Source: Roseisolibacter agri
Lineage (GTDB): Bacteria > Gemmatimonadota > Gemmatimonadetes > Gemmatimonadales > Gemmatimonadaceae
DNA: 64,000 bases
Assembly: GCF_030159095.1 (NCBI RefSeq)
Contig: NZ_BRXS01000002.1
Location: forward strand, 248,001 to 312,000
Reading direction: 5' to 3'
Positions 8,349 to 15,470 of the stretch are shown here, in pieces. A program made the position numbers and the translations under genes. Numbering within the stretch: the stretch's first letter is position 1; each line of letters opens with the position of its first letter. The notes beneath the pieces are model-generated. The model saw only the letters and a program-made list of their open reading frames with translations, was not told where the DNA came from and made no database searches.

Positions 8349-8763
8349 ATGCTCGCGCGCCTCGCGCGCCTCACGCCCGACGCCACGCCCGCGTGGGGCC
8401 GCATGACCGCGCCGCAGGTGCTCGCGCACCTCACCGACGCGTTCCGCATGGCGTTCGGCGAGCTGCCGTGCGCGCCGCGGCACGTCGCGGCACGTCGCGG
8501 CCGCGCGGCGGTTCCCGGTGAAGCACCTCCTGCTGTACGTGCTGCCGATGCCGAAGGGCGTGCCCACCGCGCCCGAGCTGCTCGGGCGCACGGCCGAGGA
8601 CTGGGACGCCGAGCAGGCGCGCTGCGCGGCGCTGATCGGGCGCTTCGACGCGCCGCCGACGTCGTGGCCCGAGCATCCGTTCTTCGGGCCGCTCACCGCG
8701 GCGCAGTGGGGGCGGCTGGGCTACAAGCACCTGGACCACCACCTGCGGCAGTTCGGCGTCTGA
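8349..8763 (+). pseudogene. DUF1569 family gene, frameshifted by a 10-bp duplication
   Basis: The N-terminal half (R-L-T-P-D-A-T-P-A-W-G-R-M-T-A-P-Q-V-L-A-H-L-T-D) and the C-terminal half (K-H-L-L-L-Y-V-L-P-M-P-K-G, then W-P-E-H-P-F-F-G..H-L-D-H-H-L-R-Q-F-G-V) of a DUF1569 (DinB-related) protein lie in different frames. The break falls in a perfect tandem duplication of CACGTCGCGG (8481-8490 and 8491-8500). Deleting one copy joins the halves as E-L-P-C-A-P-R-H-V-A-A-A-R-R-F-P-V-K-H-L-L-L with no other change. ATG 8349 is the likely start; an in-frame GTG lies at 8313. It is either a recent inactivation, a phase-variable site or an assembly error. Confidence 0.85.
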
Positions 8764-8850
8764 CGCGTCACGCCGGCGACCTCGGGCGCAGTGTGGCCCG
8801 CGTCACGCTGATCACGGGGGGCTGGCGTCGCCCTCGCTTTGGGGAGGGGC

Positions 8851-9051
8851 ATGACCGACGCCCCGAGCGATCCACCCAGCCATTCGCAGCTCTCCGATCC
8901 CCCGGAGATCGCGGCGCTCGTCGCGGAGCTCGTGCGACGCCTGCGCCCGGTGACCGACGGGATGCCGGAGAGCGAGTTCCTGGACCTCGTGCGCGCCATC
9001 GCGCGCCGCCGCCATCGGTGGGAGCAGCAGGCGCGCGTGCGCGGGCCCTGA
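8851..9051 (+). CDS. Small hypothetical protein
   Basis: A 66-residue protein with a polar N-terminus and two predicted amphipathic helices (P-E-I-A-A-L-V-A-E-L-V-R-R-L and E-F-L-D-L-V-R-A-I-A-R-R). The ATG at 8851 follows a strong purine run (GGGGAGGGG, 8841-8849). No family is recognised and no membrane segment or catalytic motif is present. It stands alone on the plus strand, 87 bases after the DUF1569 remnant. Confidence 0.5.
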   Translation: MTDAPSDPPSHSQLSDPPEIAALVAELVRRLRPVTDGMPESEFLDLVRAIARRRHRWEQQARVRGP

Positions 9052-9145
9052 CGCGCGACGACCCGCGTGCGACACGTCATCGTGTCGTGCGCGCAGCGCG
9101 ATCGACTCGGGCGCGCTCACCAACTCCGTCGCCGTCACGGGAGCG

Positions 9146-9337
9146 ATGACGATCACTCGGTGGCTCTGCGTCGCGCTCGGCGCGGTTCTCGTGGTGGGCG
9201 GACTGACGCACACCGAGTGGAAGCCTGGCCACGGGTGGGGCCGCGAACCGGGGCGTCCAGCGACCATCTGGAGCCGGCTCTGGTTCGTCGGTGGTGGGCT
9301 GTTCTGGATGTGGCTCGCGGTGACCGGTCGGGTGTGA
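9146..9337 (+). CDS. Small two-helix membrane protein
   Basis: A 63-residue product with two hydrophobic segments, W-L-C-V-A-L-G-A-V-L-V-V-G-G-L near the start and L-W-F-V-G-G-G-L-F-W-M-W-L-A-V-T-G near the end, joined by a polar Trp/Arg/Pro loop. This predicts a hairpin inner-membrane protein. GGGAG lies only 2 bases before the ATG at 9146, a tight spacing that weakens the call. No family was recognised. Confidence 0.45.
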   Translation: MTITRWLCVALGAVLVVGGLTHTEWKPGHGWGREPGRPATIWSRLWFVGGGLFWMWLAVTGRV

Positions 9338-9398
9338 AGCTCGGCGCGTCGGCCGACGCAGTGTTGCAGCTGAGGCGTCTCGCGAGTCGTCACGTCTG

Positions 9399-10037
9399 AT
9401 GACCGACCGTCTGCGTCACCCCACCCTTCTCGTGGCCCTGCTGGCGCTGGGTCCGGCGCTGGCCTCCGCCGGCGCGCAGGCAGCGCCGAGCGCCGCGCCG
9501 CCGCTGGCACCGCTTCCACCCGGCTGCTCGGTCGCGGAGCTCCGCGGCAGCCGCACCGCGGCCGAGTGGCACGCCCGGGCCGCGAACGTCGAGGGACTCT
9601 GCGCCGGTCTCCCGTCGCTGCGCGACGGCGCGCTGGCGCCGGCCGATCTCGAGGCGCGGATCTGGCGCTTCGCGATGGGCTGCGAGGCCGTCGTGCTGCG
9701 TCGCACCGCCGGGCAGTGGTCGGCGTTCCGGGTGCGCGATGAGCGCACGCCGACGGGCCGCGGCCACGTCGTGCGCGCGCTGCCCGCCGACTCCGTCGCG
9801 TCGACGTGGGCCGCGCTGCAGCGCGCGGGCGTGGAAACGCTCGTCGACGACGCCGGCCGCGTCCCGCCGGACGCCGCCATGTTCGACGGTCTGAGCGTGG
9901 TCGTGGAGGTGCGCCGCGGGACGCGCTACCGGGTGGCGGCGTTCCCGTTCGTGGACGGCCATCCGGGCCGGGTGACGGAGCCCGCGCTCGCGCTGTGGGA
10001 CATCGCGGCGCGGCTCATTCCTGCGACCACGCGGTGA
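9399..10037 (+). CDS. Secreted protein of unknown function, paralogue of the 1943-2995 product
   Basis: A 212-residue protein with a Sec signal peptide (L-L-V-A-L-L-A-L-G..A-S-A-G-A-Q-A). The mature part shares a domain with the larger protein at 1943-2995: both have an A-R/V-R-I-W opening segment and a later D-G-x-x-V-V-V/E-E-x-R-x-G-x-R-Y-R strand, ending in a stretch about residues 180-210 that is helical here. Three Cys are in the mature protein. There is no enzyme motif. It is followed 43 bases later by the ACP-like gene. Confidence 0.6.
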   Translation: MTDRLRHPTLLVALLALGPALASAGAQAAPSAAPPLAPLPPGCSVAELRGSRTAAEWHARAANVEGLCAGLPSLRDGALAPADLEARIWRFAMGCEAVVLRRTAGQWSAFRVRDERTPTGRGHVVRALPADSVASTWAALQRAGVETLVDDAGRVPPDAAMFDGLSVVVEVRRGTRYRVAAFPFVDGHPGRVTEPALALWDIAARLIPATTR

Positions 10038-10080
10038 CCGCGCGTCGCGATCGCCGATCACCGATCCACACGCCTCGCGC

Positions 10081-10347
10081 ATGGGCCTGGACATCGTCGA
10101 GACCTTCATCGCCGTCGAGCAGGCGCTCGACATCGAGGTGCCGAACGCGGAGGCCGCGCGCATGGCGACCGTCGGCTCGCTGTTCGACTACGTGCGCGCG
10201 CACGTGCCGCTGAGCGACGCCGACGCCACGCCCTACGCCGGGCCGCTCTGGGAGCGCTACCTCGACGTCCTCCAGCGCGAGATCGGCGTGCGGCGCGACG
10301 CGCTCCGGCCCGAGGCCAGCTGGACCCACGACCTCCGGATGGACTAG
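10081..10347 (+). CDS. Acyl-carrier-protein-like domain without the phosphopantetheine serine
   Basis: This 88-residue protein starts exactly where helix II of an acyl carrier protein would begin: M-G-L-D-I-V-E-T-F-I-A-V-E-Q-A-L-D-I-E-V-P-N-A-E. It continues with the helix III-IV pattern T-V-G-S-L-F-D-Y-V-R-A-H-V. In true ACPs the first motif is G-L-D-S-[LV]-E, with the Ser carrying 4'-phosphopantetheine; here that Ser is Ile5, and helix I is missing. It therefore cannot be a normal acyl carrier. About 40 extra C-terminal residues with Trp/Leu pairs follow. It may be a regulatory or scaffold relative; the function is unknown. Confidence 0.65.
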   Translation: MGLDIVETFIAVEQALDIEVPNAEAARMATVGSLFDYVRAHVPLSDADATPYAGPLWERYLDVLQREIGVRRDALRPEASWTHDLRMD

Positions 10348-10351
10348 CGGC

Positions 10352-11092
10352 TCACGCCGCGCGCTCGGCGCGCCGCCACGCCTCCTCGTCCACGCCCTTC
10401 ACCAGCAGCCAGGCGATGAGCGGGATGATCGCGAGCGGCGCCGTCGCCAGCAGCAGCACCGACGCGTACCTCGGCGCGAGGATCAGTAGGAACGTGCGCA
10501 GCGCGAACGCGACGCCGGTGATCACCATCGCGACGCCGAACGCGCGCGGCACGAGGCGCGAGCGGTAGAGCAGCCCGCCGAAGAGGACGTTCGCGACGCC
10601 GTAGAACGTGCTGAAGAGCGCGCCCCCGAAGCCGCCGATGCGCAGCAGCAGGTACGCGAGCGCCTCCGCCTGGCCCGGTGGCAGCGCCGCGAGCGACGGC
10701 GCGGTGCGCAGCGTCGTCAGCGCGCCGAAGTGGAACACCTGGGCCGCCGCGAAGCCGCACGTCGAGATGATCCGGAGCACCACCATCAGCATGGCGAGGT
10801 TCCGGTGCACCGGGCGCACGAGCACCCAGAACGCCATCGTGAGCGTCGCGTCGCACAGCGACTCCACGAGGAAGCCCGCGAAGCCCCAGCGGAACAGCGA
10901 CTCCTGGCCGAGGATGCGCTGCGCGGTGGCGGCGGCGTCTCCGGCGACGAGCATCACGGTGGGCACGTAGCCCTCGCCGAAGCCGCCCGCGACGACGCTG
11001 ATCAGGCCGAGGATGCCGGCGAGCCGCGCGTACGACTGGACGGACCGCGGCTCGTGGTCGCTGCGTGCGGAGATGGCGGCGCCGTGCGTCAT
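10352..11092 (-). CDS. DUF4386 family multi-pass membrane protein
   Basis: A 246-residue protein with six or more hydrophobic helices. It opens Y-A-R-L-A-G-I-L-G-L-I-S-V-V-A-G-G-F, then Q-E-S-L-F-R-W-G-F-A-G-F-L-V-E-S-L-C-D and W-V-L-V-R-P-V-H-R-N-L-A, a pattern typical of DUF4386 proteins of the inner membrane. The molecular role of that family is not established. Its stop lies 4 bases from the end of the convergent ACP-like gene, leaving no room for a separate terminator. Confidence 0.8.
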   Translation of the reverse strand: MTHGAAISARSDHEPRSVQSYARLAGILGLISVVAGGFGEGYVPTVMLVAGDAAATAQRILGQESLFRWGFAGFLVESLCDATLTMAFWVLVRPVHRNLAMLMVVLRIISTCGFAAAQVFHFGALTTLRTAPSLAALPPGQAEALAYLLLRIGGFGGALFSTFYGVANVLFGGLLYRSRLVPRAFGVAMVITGVAFALRTFLLILAPRYASVLLLATAPLAIIPLIAWLLVKGVDEEAWRRAERAA

Positions 11093-11196
11093 GCGGGCCC
11101 CGGGGTCGCGAGAGGGCGTGACCTGCTCGTATCCTGTACGGGTCGCTCCGGCGCGGGTTTCGTGCGGCGGACCTTCACGCTTCGACGGCTGACATC

Positions 11197-11667
11197 GTGG
11201 ACGATTCCGGGACGGGACCCGTGGACCTCGCGACGTTCCTCACCGCGCACGGCTTCGCGGCCGTGCCGCTGCAGGTGAACGCGGTCGGCCACTTCGAGTG
11301 CGAGGCGCACGTGAACGGCCAGCCGGCGCGGCTGCTGCTCGACACGGGCGCGTCGCACACGGTGCTGGCGACGCCGAGCGCGGAGCGACTCGGCCTGCGC
11401 ACGACGCCGTCGGCGGAGCGGGCGCACGGCGTCGGGGCATCACACCACGCGACGGAGACGGCGGTGCTGGACGAGCTGCGCCTCGGCGCCGTGCGGCTGC
11501 GCGACGTGGCGGTGTGGACCTTCGACCTCTCGCACGTCAATCACGCGCTCGCGGCCCGCGGCGGCGCGCCCGTGGATGGCGCCCTGGGTGGCGACGTGCT
11601 GCGGCCGGCCGAGGCGGTGATCGACTACGCGCGGGCGACGCTGTACCTGCGGCCGGCGCGCGCATGA
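11197..11667 (+). CDS. Retropepsin-like aspartic protease (clan AA)
   Basis: The 156-residue product carries one active-site triad L-L-L-D-T-G-A-S-H-T-V-L (Asp49) and a matching hydrophobic-hydrophobic-Gly segment later (V-D-G-A-L-G-G-D-V-L). A single-lobed protein like this would work as a homodimer, as in retropepsins. It has no obvious signal peptide. The GTG at 11197 is used; another GTG is at 11221. The stop overlaps the start of the DUF1905 gene by 4 bases (ATGA), indicating translational coupling. Confidence 0.75.
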   Translation: MDDSGTGPVDLATFLTAHGFAAVPLQVNAVGHFECEAHVNGQPARLLLDTGASHTVLATPSAERLGLRTTPSAERAHGVGASHHATETAVLDELRLGAVRLRDVAVWTFDLSHVNHALAARGGAPVDGALGGDVLRPAEAVIDYARATLYLRPARA

Positions 11668-11942
11668 GCGTCTCCTACGGCGGGGAGTTCACCGCGAAGC
11701 TGCGTCGGTATCCCGGCAAGGGTGGGTGGACGTTCGCGCCCGTGCCCGAGGAGTACGCGCCGCGCGTGACGCACGGCTGGGGGCGGACGCCGGTGCACGC
11801 CACCGTCGACGGCGTGACGTGGGAGACGAGCGTCTGGCGCGGCAAGAACGGCGAGACGCTGCTCGCGATCCCGAAGCACGTGCGCCGCGGCAAGGGCGAC
11901 GGCGACGCGGTCCGCGTGGCGATCCGGTTCACCGCGCTCTGA
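11664..11942 (+). CDS. DUF1905 domain protein
   Basis: A 92-residue protein matching DUF1905: F-T-A-K-L-R-R-Y-P-G-K-G-G-W-T-F-A-P-V-P, then W-G-R-T-P-V-H-A-T-V-D-G-V-T-W-E-T-S and a closing L-A-I-P-K-H-V-R-R-G-K-G-D-G-D-A-V-R-V. The fold is a small beta barrel of unknown role. Its ATG overlaps the stop codon of the protease gene, and the next gene begins 2 bases after its own stop, so 11197-12235 is a tight three-gene operon. Confidence 0.8.
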   Translation: MSVSYGGEFTAKLRRYPGKGGWTFAPVPEEYAPRVTHGWGRTPVHATVDGVTWETSVWRGKNGETLLAIPKHVRRGKGDGDAVRVAIRFTAL

Positions 11943-11944
11943 CC

Positions 11945-12235
11945 ATGGCATCGCCACTCGATCCGATTCGTCGCGAGGTCGCCGCCTTCCTCGCGGGCGG
12001 CGCCTACGCACCGCTGCGCGCGGTGGTCGTGGACGCGGCCGCGAGCGTCGACGAGGACGCGCGCCTGACCGAGGCGGAGCGCGACTGGTTCGACGAGCTG
12101 TACGACGCGGTCTACATGGGCGGCGAGGACCCGGTGAGCCCCTCGGACGCGCGGGCCGGCATCCTCGGCGCGGCGGCGCTGCGCGTGCACCTGCGCGAGC
12201 TGGGGCTGGACCGCTTTCGCGCGCCGCCCGCCTGA
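11945..12235 (+). CDS. Small acidic hypothetical protein
   Basis: The 96-residue product is acidic and helical (R-R-E-V-A-A-F-L-A-G-G-A-Y-A-P-L-R..E-A-E-R-D-W-F-D-E-L-Y-D-A-V-Y-M-G-G-E-D). There is no signal peptide, Cys or known motif. It is assigned as a gene because it starts 2 bases after DUF1905 in the same operon and has good coding character. The function is unknown. Confidence 0.6.
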   Translation: MASPLDPIRREVAAFLAGGAYAPLRAVVVDAAASVDEDARLTEAERDWFDELYDAVYMGGEDPVSPSDARAGILGAAALRVHLRELGLDRFRAPPA

Positions 12236-12323
12236 CCCGGTGTTGCGCCCGACGCGGTCGCCCGCGCATCCTCGTGGCATCCCGTCGCGCCCGGACGACC
12301 GACTCGAAGTGGGAGGTCATCGC

Positions 12324-12575
12324 ATGCATCCATCGGAGCAGCTGCGTTCGCGTGTCGCTGTCGTCGTCACCCTGACCGCCGTCGTGGCGGCCGGCTGCTC
12401 GCGCCCACCGCAGCGCGCGACGCCGGCCGCGGGCGAGGCGCGCGCCACGCGCTTCGACTCCGCCACCGTGGCGCGCCTGTGCGCGACGCCCGACAGCGCG
12501 ACGCTCGTCGTGGGTGGATGCCAGCTGCGCGACCAGGCGCCGCCGCCCGAGCTGCGTCGCCGGCCGCGCCCCTGA
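12324..12575 (+). CDS. Small putative lipoprotein
   Basis: An 83-residue product with a classical lipobox (T-A-V-V-A-A-G-C, Cys near 25) after a Val-rich h-region. The short mature part contains two more Cys and a basic Pro/Arg tail. GGGAGGT at 12310-12316 lies 7 bases before the ATG at 12324, which fixes this start over longer in-frame options. No homology was recognised. Confidence 0.6.
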   Translation: MHPSEQLRSRVAVVVTLTAVVAAGCSRPPQRATPAAGEARATRFDSATVARLCATPDSATLVVGGCQLRDQAPPPELRRRPRP

Positions 12576-12590
12576 CGCGATCCTACACGA

Positions 12591-13331
12591 GTGACCACGG
12601 AAACTCATGAGGCGACGCTCGCGCGCGACGGCTACGCGATCGTGCCCGACGCGCTCGAGGCAGCGTCCGTCGACGCGCTGCTGACGGCGGTCGCTCCGCT
12701 CGCCGACCTCGCCGCGGGCACGCGCGGCGGCGTGCGCCACCTGCTGCGCGACGTGCCGGCCGTGCGCGCGCTCGCGCGCCATCCGGCGATGCGCGACGTG
12801 GCCGAGTCGGCGCTCGGGCCGGGCGCGTTCGCGGTGCGCGGACTGCTGTTCGACAAGACGCCGGGCGCGAACTGGAAGGTCATCTGGCACCAGGACCTCA
12901 CCATCGCCGTGCGCGAGCGGCGTGAGGTCGCAGGCTTCGGGCCGTGGACGGAGAAGGACGGCGTGCCGCACGTGCAGCCGCCGGCCGCGCTGCTCGCGCG
13001 CATGGTCGCCGTGCGGCTGCATCTCGACGACTGCACCGCGACCAACGGCCCGGTGCGCGTCATTCCCGGCTCGCATCGCGACGGGCGCCTGTCGGCCGCG
13101 GACGTGGAGCGCTGGCGCGCCGCGGTGCCCGAGGTGACGTGCACGGTGCCGCGCGGCGGCATCCTCGCGTTCCACTCGCTGCTGCTGCACGCGTCGTCGC
13201 CGGCGCAGGACGCGTCGCACCGCCGCGTGGTGCACGTCGAGTACGCGGCGGCGGAATGGAGCGAGCTGCCGGGCGGGCTCGCGTGGCACGAGCGGCACTG
13301 CGCGGCACTGCGCGGCACTGAGCGGCACTGA
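12591..13331 (+). CDS. Phytanoyl-CoA dioxygenase (PhyH) family oxygenase
   Basis: A 246-residue Fe(II)/2-oxoglutarate oxygenase. Iron ligands are visible as W-H-Q-D-L (HxD) near residue 100 and the distal His in L-L-L-H-A-S-S near residue 203. R-R-V-V-H-V-E-Y provides the Arg that binds 2-oxoglutarate, and V-R-V-I-P-G-S-H-R-D-G is the usual family loop. Such enzymes hydroxylate small molecules or acyl chains. The start is GTG 12591. The C-terminus is encoded by a 10-bp tandem repeat that also contains the stop codon, so copy-number change would alter the last residues. Confidence 0.85.
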   Translation: MTTETHEATLARDGYAIVPDALEAASVDALLTAVAPLADLAAGTRGGVRHLLRDVPAVRALARHPAMRDVAESALGPGAFAVRGLLFDKTPGANWKVIWHQDLTIAVRERREVAGFGPWTEKDGVPHVQPPAALLARMVAVRLHLDDCTATNGPVRVIPGSHRDGRLSAADVERWRAAVPEVTCTVPRGGILAFHSLLLHASSPAQDASHRRVVHVEYAAAEWSELPGGLAWHERHCAALRGTERH

Positions 13332-13340
13332 GCGGCAGCA
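13291..13340. repeat. 10-bp tandem repeat across a stop codon
   Basis: Four copies of [AC]GCGGCACTG (13291-13330) plus a partial fifth. The TGA of the PhyH gene lies at 13329-13331, at the end of the fourth unit. As the unit is not a multiple of three, each gain or loss would shift the reading frame. Confidence 0.9.
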
Positions 13341-13672
13341 AGCTCGCCCCGGCCCTTGTTCGTGACCGCGCTCCTCTCGCGCGCTTAGCGGATACGTAGC
13401 ATGCGTGAGTTCGCCCGCACCTATCGGTTCGACTTGGGTGCCGGAACGGAGTTGCGGAAGAGCCATCAGCCAAGGATCGCCAATCCTCGCACCGCATTCC
13501 GGAGCTTTTCCCTCGGAATACCTGCCTGGTAGGGTGCTCGCCGCGACGTGCCTTCTGCCGGCTTACGCGCCGGTCTGGAAACAGACGTCTTGCGGCTCGC
13601 TCGCGTTGCTCCCAATATCGCTACGGCGGCCGACGCTGGTCCCACCTCTACTTTCCCTCCGTAGACCCTACC
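13332..13672. other. 341-base gap at the left edge of a lower-GC island
   Basis: Base composition changes here, from about three-quarters GC to roughly 55-60%. An open frame from 13405 overlaps the lipoprotein gene out of frame and has no coding character, so I leave it out. A GGCGATCC-containing segment near 13485 is not part of a clear repeat. I see no promoter or attachment site I can defend. Confidence 0.5.
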
Positions 13673-14116
13673 ATGAGCCTGCGTCGCGTCATTCCGCTTC
13701 TCACAACACTTGCTTGCCTCGGCTGTGCCACCGCACCGATGTCGTTCACGTCGCCTACACCGAGACTCGCAGAAGATGCCTATTCGTGCTCACTTCGAAA
13801 AGTGAACGAGCTTGGCTATACGCTCACCAATACCAGCAAGGAAGCAGGATTCATCACTGCTACTAAGCAGACGTCCGGTATGGGGACCAAGCTGCTGACG
13901 GGGAGCGAGTACCACGATCAGCTGACGATCTCGATCTTCGGTGACTCTGCAAGCGGAAGGAAGATCCGCGCAACGGCTGGACGTACCGACCGGAAGTCGA
14001 ACCTGTTTGGTACCTCGTCGCAAGCAATGAAGCCCAGTGAAGCCGGAAAGGCGGATGCTAACGCGCTCCTGCAATCGTGTGCTGACGGCTCCATGCCTAC
14101 TCAGGGTCTCAACTGA
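13673..14116 (+). CDS. Putative lipoprotein in low-GC island
   Basis: A 147-residue protein with a short signal and lipobox (L-A-C-L-G-C, Cys near 18). The mature part has two Cys (Y-S-C-S and Q-S-C-A) that could form a disulfide, with Ser/Thr-rich strands between (G-F-I-T-A-T-K-Q-T-S-G-M-G-T-K). Codon use is unlike its neighbours, with many A- and T-ending codons, which points to transfer from a lower-GC source. No family is recognised. Confidence 0.6.
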   Translation: MSLRRVIPLLTTLACLGCATAPMSFTSPTPRLAEDAYSCSLRKVNELGYTLTNTSKEAGFITATKQTSGMGTKLLTGSEYHDQLTISIFGDSASGRKIRATAGRTDRKSNLFGTSSQAMKPSEAGKADANALLQSCADGSMPTQGLN

Positions 14117-14187
14117 ACTGTTTGTACTGCCAGGGAACCGAGTCAACGATTCACTCGCAGAGCCAGCTGAAACCAGCATCAGTCTTT

Positions 14188-14227
14188 CGGCCCCCTTAGG
14201 TGCCCTCGCTGGCACTTAGGGGGGCCG
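14188..14227. terminator. Strong hairpin between the island genes
   Basis: A 17-bp inverted repeat with two mismatches (14188-14204 with 14211-14227, loop CTCGCT). It lies 72 bases after the lipoprotein stop and 53 before the next start. No T-run follows on either strand, so termination is plausible but not proven; it could also be an island-borne recombination site. Confidence 0.5.
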
Positions 14228-14280
14228 TAGACTGCGCGGCAAGCAGGGGATAGGTCGATTGGAATTCGCATCCAACTCTC

Positions 14281-15279
14281 ATGCGTACGTACCTCGACAC
14301 GTACTGCCTCTCTGCGCTTGAGCAGGCGCTCAAGAAACAACCGCAGGAAGCAGTCCGATTCCTAGATACGTGGCGTGACGCTGGTTGTGTCTTGACGCTT
14401 ACTCAAGCACACCTGCTTGAGATCGGACAACTTGCAAACGAACAGCTGATCGCCGAGCGCCTCAGCGCCGTTGCACTTCTCGGACCGGCTCTTCTCTCTA
14501 CCACGGACCCTCGGCCACGGGAAGCGCTCGTGCAGCTTCTGGTCGCCAATGAGGTAGAACATCCGGAACTGACCAACTTCGACGCCTGCTTTCCGTCGTA
14601 CGAGTACCTGCGCAGCTGGCTCTTTGTGCCGGCATCGCACGACCAAATCCAGACCTTAGTTCTTCGGCTCCGCGATAAGGCTCTTGCTGCGAGACAACTC
14701 AGGGTGCGCGCAGCAGCGCAGAACACACGCACGCGAATAGAGCGGCAGCAGATCAAGAAGAGCGATCCTGCTTTCGAACTTCGTTTCCGTAAATGGTACG
14801 AAAGTGGACTGGTCCGCGAGTATGCGTTCGTACATCGGACGGAGAAACGACCGGATGTTCACGACTATGAAATGATTGGTCGTGAGTTCTTCTACCCGCT
14901 CGGTTTCCCGCCATTCTTTGATCGCATCGCGGTTTGGGCGGAGACGCTGCCAAGCGACCGCATGAGTGCCATCGTTCATGCATTGGACCCCTATCACGCA
15001 CCAGCGATGAGTTACACTCTCATGGCGAATCGCGTGCACGAACGGAGCACTCGTCGCGCAAAGCCCAGCGATCTGCCAGACTGGGGGCATCTCGCGTATG
15101 CACCCTATGTCGATCTCGCGTTCGCCGACAAAGCGACCGTTAACGCGGTGGAAAGCGAGATCCGCGATAGACCCCAGCTAGTGTCGCCTTGGGGCAATCG
15201 CCGCATCACCAGGGCTGCGAGCATCGGAGCGATGCGCGAAGCCATCGTGGCCGCGAGGGAAAGTCTTTCTCGAGAATGA
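14281..15279 (+). CDS. PIN-like domain protein, orphan putative RNase
   Basis: A 332-residue protein in the low-GC island. Its ends fit a PIN nuclease: the first acidic residue in M-R-T-Y-L-D-T-Y-C-L (Asp6), the second in L-T-Q-A-H-L-L-E-I (Glu47), and the C-terminal cluster D-W-G-H-L-A-Y-A-P-Y-V-D-L-A-F-A-D-K (Asp267, Asp278, Asp283), which resembles the closing strand of PIN domains. The middle 150 residues are an unusual insertion rich in Arg/Phe. Codon use is atypical for the window. No antitoxin-like small gene precedes it. A metal-dependent RNase, perhaps a defence or stress effector, is inferred, not shown. Confidence 0.55.
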   Translation: MRTYLDTYCLSALEQALKKQPQEAVRFLDTWRDAGCVLTLTQAHLLEIGQLANEQLIAERLSAVALLGPALLSTTDPRPREALVQLLVANEVEHPELTNFDACFPSYEYLRSWLFVPASHDQIQTLVLRLRDKALAARQLRVRAAAQNTRTRIERQQIKKSDPAFELRFRKWYESGLVREYAFVHRTEKRPDVHDYEMIGREFFYPLGFPPFFDRIAVWAETLPSDRMSAIVHALDPYHAPAMSYTLMANRVHERSTRRAKPSDLPDWGHLAYAPYVDLAFADKATVNAVESEIRDRPQLVSPWGNRRITRAASIGAMREAIVAARESLSRE

Positions 15280-15470
15280 CCGGTACTGACTTAGGCATAG
15301 AAGCAATTGCTCCGCCCACAAGGCGTGATGCCTGCTCTCGCGCGATGCCGACACCAGTCAAGCGTTGAGCCATGTCTGGCAACGCCTCGTAGCGCAGCGC
15401 TACGGTACCTCGTGCTGCCCGGCAGGTCGCCGATTCTCTTGGTGAGCCCACTACCCAAGCATGGCTGCCA
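15280..15470. other. Right edge of the low-GC island
   Basis: About 190 bases of intermediate composition between the PIN-like gene and tag, which are convergent. A minus-strand open frame here has a short coiled-coil-like stretch but overlaps the PIN-like gene and ends without conserved features; it could be a decayed fragment. No terminator is evident. Confidence 0.4.

Noticed and set aside
5924-8521. 865-codon plus-strand open frame
   Set aside because: It is antisense to the alcohol dehydrogenase and SRPBCC genes, has His/Arg/Ala-only composition and no domain; a shadow of high-GC coding DNA.
13405-13866. 153-residue open frame at the island edge
   Set aside because: It overlaps the lipoprotein gene out of frame, has no start signal and no homology pattern; the lipoprotein has a clear signal peptide and lipobox.
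14188-14227. Attachment site of an integrative element
   Set aside because: The hairpin has no second copy at the island borders and no integrase or tRNA gene is present.
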